64,000 nucleotides of DNA, from assembly GCF_900112355.1 (NCBI RefSeq), contig NZ_FOLM01000012.1:166689-230688 (forward strand), in the 5' to 3' direction. Each line of letters starts with the position of its first letter. The first letter of the stretch is position 1. Shown one piece after another: positions 59,227 to 64,000 of the stretch. The notes under the pieces are model-generated. The model saw only the letters and a list, made by a program, of their open reading frames with translations. It was not told the origin of the DNA and searched no databases. This DNA is from Streptomyces aidingensis (lineage in GTDB: Bacteria; Actinomycetota; Actinomycetes; Streptomycetales; Streptomycetaceae). The position numbers and the translations under genes are program-made.

Positions 59227-60399
59227 ATGGCCAACGGGAACGCGAGGACCACCGCCGGCACCGAGACCATGGTGGGGGTGGGCGGTGCCGCCGAGTCGAC
59301 CGACATGGTGCTCAACATCGGGCCCCAGCACCCGTCCACCCACGGCGTGCTGCGGCTGCGGCTGGTGCTGGACGGGGAACGGATCTCCCGCGCCGAGCCG
59401 GTGATCGGCTATATGCACCGCGGCGCCGAGAAGCTTTTCGAGGTCCGCGACTACCGGCAGCTCATCGTGCTGGCCAACCGCCACGACTGGCTGTCCGCGT
59501 TCGCCAACGAGCTCGGCGTGGTGCTGGCGGTGGAGCGGATGCTGGGCATGGAGGTGCCCCGGCGCGCGGTCTGGCTGCGCACCCTGCTGGCCGAGCTGAA
59601 CCGGGCCCTGAACCACCTGATGTTCCTCGGTTCCTATCCGCTGGAACTGGGCGGCATCACCCCGATCTTCTACGCCTTCACCGAGCGGGAGGATCTCCAG
59701 CGGGTGATGGAGGAGGTCTCCGGCGGCCGGATGCACTACATGTTCAACCGGGTCGGCGGCCTGAAGGAGGATCTGCCGGCCGGCTGGACCGACCGGGCCC
59801 GGGCGGCGGTGGCCGGAGTGCGCGGCCGGATGGGCCGCTTCGACGACCTGGTGCTGGGCAACGAGGTGTTCCGGGCCCGCACCCGCGGCGTCGGGGTGCT
59901 CGATCCGAAGACCGTGCACGCCTACGGCGTCTCCGGGCCGATCGCCCGGGCCAGCGGCGTCGACTTCGACCTGCGCCGGGACGAGCCGTATCTGGCCTAC
60001 GGCGAGCTGCGGGACACCCTGCGGGTGGCGGTGCGCACCGAGGGCGACTGCCTGGCCCGGTTCGAGGTGCTGCTGGAGCAGACCTGCAACGCCCTGGAAC
60101 TGGCGGACGCCTGCCTGGACCGGCTGGCCGAGCTGCCCCCGGGGCCGGTCAACCAGCGGCTGCCCAAGGTGCTCAAGGCGCCGGAGGGCGCCACCTACGC
60201 CTGGACCGAGAACCCGCTCGGCCTGAACGGCTACTACCTGGTGTCCAAGGGCGAGAAGACGCCCTACCGGATGAAGCTGCGCTCGGCCTCGTTCAACAAC
60301 ATCCAGGCGCTGAGCGAACTGCTGCCCGGCACGCTGGTCGCCGACATGGTGGCCATTCTCGGCTCCTTCTTCTTCGTCGTCGGCGACATCGACAAGTAA
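59227..60399 (+). CDS. nuoD2: NADH-quinone oxidoreductase subunit D (orphan copy)
   Basis: 390 residues. NIGPQHPSTHGVLRLRLVLDGE and EPVIGYMHRGAEKLFE are the quinone-site NuoD signatures. NHLMFLGSYPLELGGITPIFYAF and the C-terminal GEIDK-equivalent GDIDK are present. It is the catalytic peripheral-arm subunit of complex I, but no other nuo genes are nearby, so it is a second, lone copy as seen in Streptomyces. Arg43 in HGVLRL may be the site methylated by NDUFAF7-type enzymes; such a gene is adjacent. Confidence 0.9.
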   Translation: MANGNARTTAGTETMVGVGGAAESTDMVLNIGPQHPSTHGVLRLRLVLDGERISRAEPVIGYMHRGAEKLFEVRDYRQLIVLANRHDWLSAFANELGVVLAVERMLGMEVPRRAVWLRTLLAELNRALNHLMFLGSYPLELGGITPIFYAFTEREDLQRVMEEVSGGRMHYMFNRVGGLKEDLPAGWTDRARAAVAGVRGRMGRFDDLVLGNEVFRARTRGVGVLDPKTVHAYGVSGPIARASGVDFDLRRDEPYLAYGELRDTLRVAVRTEGDCLARFEVLLEQTCNALELADACLDRLAELPPGPVNQRLPKVLKAPEGATYAWTENPLGLNGYYLVSKGEKTPYRMKLRSASFNNIQALSELLPGTLVADMVAILGSFFFVVGDIDK

Positions 60400-60475
60400 T
60401 CGACGAGTAATCGGCGAATAATCGACGAGTAGTCGAATAGTCGACAGATGGCGGCCGCGGGCGGCCGGGCACCGT

Positions 60476-61501
60476 TCAGACGCCGGGGTCCGGCGGCAGG
60501 GGAAGGGCGATGCCCACCGGCTGGAGCAGCCAGGTGAAGCCGCCCAGGCCGGCCGGGTCGGTCAGCTCCGCGGCCTGCCCGGCCAGGGCCAGCGCCCGCA
60601 CATACCCGGCCGGATCGGCCGAGGCCAGGGCCGGCGGCGGCCGGTGACCGCGCACCCCGAGCCGCCGCAGCGCCGCCCGCTGCGACAGCAGCACCGCCCC
60701 CTCCCCGGCGCGCCGGGCACAGGAGTCCAGCGCCACATGGGCGGTCAGGTCGCAGCTTCCGTCCGGCACCGGCGGCACCTGACGGCCGTCCCGGTAGCCG
60801 GTGAGCGTTCCCAGCGGCGGGCGGGCCGCGCGGGTGTGGGCGTAGTCCACCGCCACCGCCAGGCCGGCCGTCAGCCGCCCGGCCGCCGCCGCCCACGCCT
60901 CGTCCCGGGGGCGGCCGATCTCCGCCCGCTCGCCCGGCTCGCCGCGCAGCGGCCACCACCGGCGCAGCCACTCCAGATCGGCCGGGTCCGGCGGCCCGCC
61001 CGGGCTCTCCTTGCCGCTCGCCGGATCCACCAGCACATAGCACAGCCGTCCGCCGGGGCCGGTCTCCACCACGTCCAGCGGGACATTGTCCAGCCACTCG
61101 TTGGCGAACAGCAGCCCGGTGAACCCGTCCGGGACCTCGCTCCGCCACTCGATCCGCTCGTCCAGCCCGGCCGGCCGGGCCGCCCGCTCCACCGCGCACA
61201 GCCGCACCCGGCGCGCCCCGCCGGCCAGTGGCTCCGCCGCCAGCGCGGCCAGCACCCCGGTCAGCAGCTCGCCCCGCCCGGCCCCCACGTCCACCAGCGT
61301 CACGCCCCCCGCCGGCCGCCCCAGCGCGTCGTCCACCCGCCGCAGCAGCCCGGCCACGGCCGCCGCGAACAGCGGCGAGGCATGCACCGCGGTACGGAAA
61401 TGCGCGCCCGGGGCCTCCCGCAGAAAGAATCCGCCGTCGCCGTACAGGGCCCGCTCGGCGGCCGTGCTCCAGCGCACCGGCCCGCTCTCTCCCACCGCCA
61501 C
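60476..61501 (-). CDS. MidA/NDUFAF7-type SAM-dependent methyltransferase
   Basis: 341 residues from GTG 61501, preferred because TACGGT ends 6 nt upstream and the length fits; the open frame extends to 61657. TAAERALYGDGGFFLREAPGAHFRTAVHASPLFA is the family N-terminus, GGVTLVDVGAGRGELLTGVLAAL the SAM loop, and LFANEWLDNVPLDVVE the substrate-site motif. NDUFAF7 in mitochondria methylates an Arg of the NuoD homologue NDUFS2. It converges on nuoD2, ends 76 bp apart, so the same target is likely. Confidence 0.82.
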   Translation of the reverse strand: MAVGESGPVRWSTAAERALYGDGGFFLREAPGAHFRTAVHASPLFAAAVAGLLRRVDDALGRPAGGVTLVDVGAGRGELLTGVLAALAAEPLAGGARRVRLCAVERAARPAGLDERIEWRSEVPDGFTGLLFANEWLDNVPLDVVETGPGGRLCYVLVDPASGKESPGGPPDPADLEWLRRWWPLRGEPGERAEIGRPRDEAWAAAAGRLTAGLAVAVDYAHTRAARPPLGTLTGYRDGRQVPPVPDGSCDLTAHVALDSCARRAGEGAVLLSQRAALRRLGVRGHRPPPALASADPAGYVRALALAGQAAELTDPAGLGGFTWLLQPVGIALPLPPDPGV

Positions 61502-61649
61502 CGGGCCACCGTACGCCCCCGGAGCGGGCCTCCGGGGGCCGCGTCCGGAGCGCTCCGTCACGGGCTCCACCCTGAGGAGTAGCTGCCGCGCCCAGGTATC
61601 GCTCCCCGGACTGACCCGGATCGCCGGGTCCGTCCCTACGCTGAGCCAT

Positions 61650-62909
61650 GTGAACAAGCTCTACGAATTCCTGCGCCGCCACCCGACACTGGTGGACGGC
61701 TTCTGGGGATTCATGCTGTTCGCGATGACGATTCTCTGGCTGATCGACCAGATGCCGGAGCTGAGCGAGGGCCAGGAGACCGCCGGCGGCCTGACCGCCG
61801 TGATGCTGGGCACCGTGGTGACGCTGCGCCGCCGCCGGCCCGGGCGGATGCTGCTGCTGGCCATCGCCGTCGGCCTGTTCCAGCTCCTCACCGGGGTGGA
61901 GCCCAACCCCGGCAACTTCGCCTTCCTGGTCATCATCTTCACGGTGGCCTCCCGGCAGGTCCGCTGGGCCTCCCGGCTCGCCCTGGCCGGGGCGCTGGCC
62001 GCCCCCGCCGCCGCCGCGCTGCGCTGGTTCGAGCCGGACGACTACCACTCCACCGGCGCCGCGGTCTTCGAGGTCTGCATGCTGACGGTCTGCTTCGCCC
62101 TCGCCTGGGTGCTGGGCGACTCGCTGCGCACCCGCCGGGCCTACTACGCGGAACTGGAGGAGCGGGCCGGCCGGCTGGAGCAGGAGCGCGAGGCCAGGGC
62201 CCGGATGGCGGTGGTCGCCGAGCGCGCCCGGATCGCCCGCGAACTGCACGATGTGGTGGCGCACAATGTCTCGGTGATGGTGGTCCAGGCCGACGGCGCG
62301 GCCTATGTGCTGGACAAGGACGTGGAGCAGGCGCGCAACGCGCTGCGGACCATCTCCACCACCGGGCGGCAGGCGCTCACCGAGATGCGCCGCCTGCTGG
62401 GCGTGCTGCGGGAGAGCAACGCCACCGCGGGCGGCGCCGCCCCCGGCACCGCCGGCGCCGCCGCCCGGGAACAGGACTATCTGCCGCAGCCGGGCGTGGA
62501 GCAGCTCGGCGAGCTGGTGCAGCGCATCCGCGACACCGGGCTGCCGGTGGACTTCCGCATCGAGGGCTCGCCGCGCCCGCTGCCCAGCGGCGTCGAACTC
62601 ACCGCGTACCGGATCGTGCAGGAGGCGCTGACCAACACCCGCAAGCACGCCGGCCCGCAGGCCGGTGCCCGGGTCCGGCTGCGCTACGGCGGCGATACGC
62701 TCACCGTGCTGGCGGAGGACGACGGGCAGGGGGCGCGGCCGTTCGGCGAGTACCACAGCGGGGGAGCCGACGGTCTTGGCCACGGGCTGATCGGGATGCG
62801 GGAGCGGGTCGGCATGGTCGGCGGCGAACTGCGGGCCGGGCCCCGGCCGGGCGGCGGTTTCCGGATCAGCGCCACACTGCCGCTGCAGACCCGCGACTGC
62901 CCCGCCTGA
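61650..62909 (+). CDS. NarL/DesK-type sensor histidine kinase
   Basis: 419 residues from GTG 61650. Four or five N-terminal membrane helices (residues about 17-160) are followed by HisKA_3 with the phospho-accepting His200 in ARELHDVVAHNVSVMVVQA and a GHKL ATPase (VQEALTNTRKHAG, VLAEDDGQGARP, GHGLIGMRERVGMVGG). TACGCT (61637-61642) ends 7 nt before the GTG, so leaderless. It probably phosphorylates the response regulator 50 bp downstream. The stimulus is unknown; the short loops suggest a membrane or envelope signal. Confidence 0.93.
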   Translation: MNKLYEFLRRHPTLVDGFWGFMLFAMTILWLIDQMPELSEGQETAGGLTAVMLGTVVTLRRRRPGRMLLLAIAVGLFQLLTGVEPNPGNFAFLVIIFTVASRQVRWASRLALAGALAAPAAAALRWFEPDDYHSTGAAVFEVCMLTVCFALAWVLGDSLRTRRAYYAELEERAGRLEQEREARARMAVVAERARIARELHDVVAHNVSVMVVQADGAAYVLDKDVEQARNALRTISTTGRQALTEMRRLLGVLRESNATAGGAAPGTAGAAAREQDYLPQPGVEQLGELVQRIRDTGLPVDFRIEGSPRPLPSGVELTAYRIVQEALTNTRKHAGPQAGARVRLRYGGDTLTVLAEDDGQGARPFGEYHSGGADGLGHGLIGMRERVGMVGGELRAGPRPGGGFRISATLPLQTRDCPA

Positions 62910-62959
62910 ACCCACCCCTCACCCCTCACCCTCACCCTCACCCGGGAAGGACCCCTCCG

Positions 62960-63643
62960 ATGCCGATCCGCGTCATGCTCGTCGACGACCAGGTGCTGCT
63001 GCGCACCGGATTCAAGATGGTGCTCGCCGCCCAGCAGGACATGGAGGTCGTCGCCGAGGCCGGGGACGGCACCGAGGCCCTGGAGCGGCTGCGCACGGTC
63101 GCGGTGGACGTGGTGCTGATGGATGTGCGGATGCCGCGGATGGACGGCGTGGAGGCCACCCGCCGCATCTGCCAGGACGGCCAGGGCGGCCCGGGCGCCC
63201 CCAAGGTGCTCATCCTCACCACCTTCGACCTGGACGAGTACGCCTTCACCGCGCTCAAGGCGGGGGCGTCCGGCTTCATGCTCAAGGATGTGCCGCCGGA
63301 CGAGCTGCTCTCCGCGATCCGCTCCGTCTCCAGCGGTGACGCGGTGGTGGCGCCGTCCACCACCCGGCGGCTGCTGGACCGCTTCGCCACCCTGCTGCCG
63401 GCCGCCCGGCAGACCGAGGACCCGCGGCTGAAGCAGTTGACCGAGCGGGAGCGGGAGGTGCTGGTGCTGATCGCCCAGGGGCTGTCCAACGGGGAGATCG
63501 CCGCGCATCTGTTCGTGTCCGAGGCCACGGTGAAGACACACGTCGGGCGCATCCTGGCCAAGCTCCAGCTGCGCGACCGGGTCCAGGCGGTCGTCCTGGC
63601 CTATGAGACCGGCCTGGTGCAGGCCGGCGGCAACCACCGCTAA
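62960..63643 (+). CDS. NarL/LuxR-type response regulator
   Basis: 227 residues. The receiver domain has acidic VDDQ, phospho-accepting Asp55 in VLMDVRMPRMDG, the Thr in LTTFD and the Lys in MLKDVPPDEL. The C-terminal LuxR HTH reads LTEREREVLVLIAQGLSNGEIAAHLFVSEATVKTHVGRIL. It is the partner of the kinase 50 bp upstream. Target genes are unknown. Confidence 0.95.
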   Translation: MPIRVMLVDDQVLLRTGFKMVLAAQQDMEVVAEAGDGTEALERLRTVAVDVVLMDVRMPRMDGVEATRRICQDGQGGPGAPKVLILTTFDLDEYAFTALKAGASGFMLKDVPPDELLSAIRSVSSGDAVVAPSTTRRLLDRFATLLPAARQTEDPRLKQLTEREREVLVLIAQGLSNGEIAAHLFVSEATVKTHVGRILAKLQLRDRVQAVVLAYETGLVQAGGNHR

Positions 63644-63653
63644 TGGGGCTCAG

Positions 63654-63679
63654 CGGGCCGTAGGAGAGACTACGGTCCG
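63654..63679 (+). terminator. Hairpin after the response regulator gene
   Basis: CGGGCCGTAG (63654-63663) pairs with CTACGGTCCG (63670-63679) over 10 bp with one G-T wobble, 6-nt loop, 11 nt after the stop. Confidence 0.65.
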
Positions 63680-63886
63680 TAGCCGCCAGCAGGTGAGCAC
63701 TCACCACCTCGGAACCACTGCGAGTTCTGCGGTCAGACCGTGCCCCAGCTGGTCGGCCGGGAGGCCTGACTGCTTATGGGATGGCGTGCCCGCCGGACAG
63801 ATTGGCGTGAGCACTGGATCCATTAGGGCGCGAGCCGTGCTTTCCGCTGGCTGCGCGCAAGGATCGTATGAGAGCGAAGGGCTGGG
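63680..63886 (+). mobile_element. Non-coding left end of an IS110-family element (boundary uncertain)
   Basis: About 200 bp without a convincing gene separates the terminator from the transposase start. It is less GC-rich than its surroundings and has short dyads such as GTGAGCACTCAC (about 63692-63703). IS110-family left ends are typically non-coding and encode the guide (bridge) RNA upstream of the transposase. The exact element boundary cannot be seen because the family lacks terminal inverted repeats and the right end is outside. Confidence 0.45.
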
Positions 63887-64000
63887 GTGCTGGTGCTGTT
63901 CATCGGTGATGACTGGGCCGAAGACCACCATGACGTCGAGGTGCAGGACGCGACGGGCCGCAGGCTGGCCGCAGCGCGGCTGTCCGAAGGTGTGGAGGGC
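63887..64000 (+). mobile_element. IS110-family transposase, N-terminal fragment
   Basis: 38 codons from GTG 63887 to the window edge. FIGDDWAEDHHDVEVQD followed by GRRLAAARLSEGVEG matches the start of the IS110 DEDD (RuvC-like) transposase: the first catalytic Asp lies in the DDWA segment. GAAGGG lies shortly before the GTG. The rest is outside the window. Confidence 0.8.

Noticed and set aside
60476..61657. Methyltransferase start at 61657
   Set aside because: It would overlap the kinase start and add about 52 non-family residues; GTG 61501 with its own -10 fits better.
63701..63931. 76-codon minus-strand frame near the right edge
   Set aside because: It lies antisense across the IS110 left end and transposase start, with no family match.

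Overview
The window is very GC-rich and densely packed, with about 70 genes on both strands. It looks like chromosomal DNA of a Streptomyces-type actinomycete. The markers are a WhiJ-type HTH gene with its DUF397 and RsbW-like partners, a TipA-like MerR gene, a SigB/SigF-type sigma factor, an Mbl-type actin homologue, an ergothioneine cluster, the tilS-hpt-ftsH-folE block, and sites matching the SoxR and CebR operators known from Streptomyces. No tRNA, rRNA or CRISPR array was seen.

Layout. 1-13 kb: a partial F420-dependent oxidoreductase, a DUF2267 protein, an SDR epimerase, a sigma factor, a coiled-coil M23 peptidase, a TetR-controlled quinone-reductase-like operon, a coupled crcB pair, an Mbl-like protein with a decapeptide-repeat tail, an ABC exporter behind a SoxR-box promoter, and a DUF3048 lipoprotein. 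12.6-19 kb: DUF397, ATPase and XRE genes sharing a palindrome, an aldehyde dehydrogenase, then padR divergent from a drrAB-like exporter with duplicated operators. 18.8-21.7 kb: an accessory island with an EcsC/DUF697-like gene that runs antisense into drrB, followed by a RloB-RloA (AbiL-type) putative phage-defence pair. 21.9-35.7 kb: a TipA-like thiopeptide sensor, a DinB-type protein, a PopT/DUF368 transporter, a ThrE exporter, inorganic pyrophosphatase, a D-Ala-D-Ala carboxypeptidase, a DUF2342 metalloprotease, tilS, hpt, ftsH and folE. 35.7-45.5 kb: a GH5-CBM3 cellulase with two CebR boxes, a DoxX-like membrane protein, a coiled-coil membrane protein, a 40-residue zinc-finger-like ORF, and egtABCD. 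45.8-50.8 kb: a flavoprotein disulfide reductase and folate genes (folB-folK-DUF3180 on the minus strand, folP-NTF2 on the plus strand). 50.9-55.7 kb: a compact six-gene operon that looks like an orphan type VII secretion cassette. 55.9-64 kb: bioB, two bacterial-PH genes, an orphan nuoD divergent from them and convergent with an NDUFAF7/MidA-type methyltransferase gene, a NarL-type two-component system, and the left end plus first codons of an IS110-family transposase.

How the parts may work together. Several units carry their own regulator next to matching operators (TetR, PadR, TipA). The cellulase and one exporter appear to be wired to global regulators encoded elsewhere (CebR, SoxR). About ten genes have a -10-like hexamer ending 6-7 nt before the start codon, which predicts leaderless mRNAs. 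The least explained parts are the T7SS-like cassette (50906-55685), the RloAB island, and the TipA-like gene, which keeps tipA-style architecture but appears to lack the covalent drug-binding cysteine.
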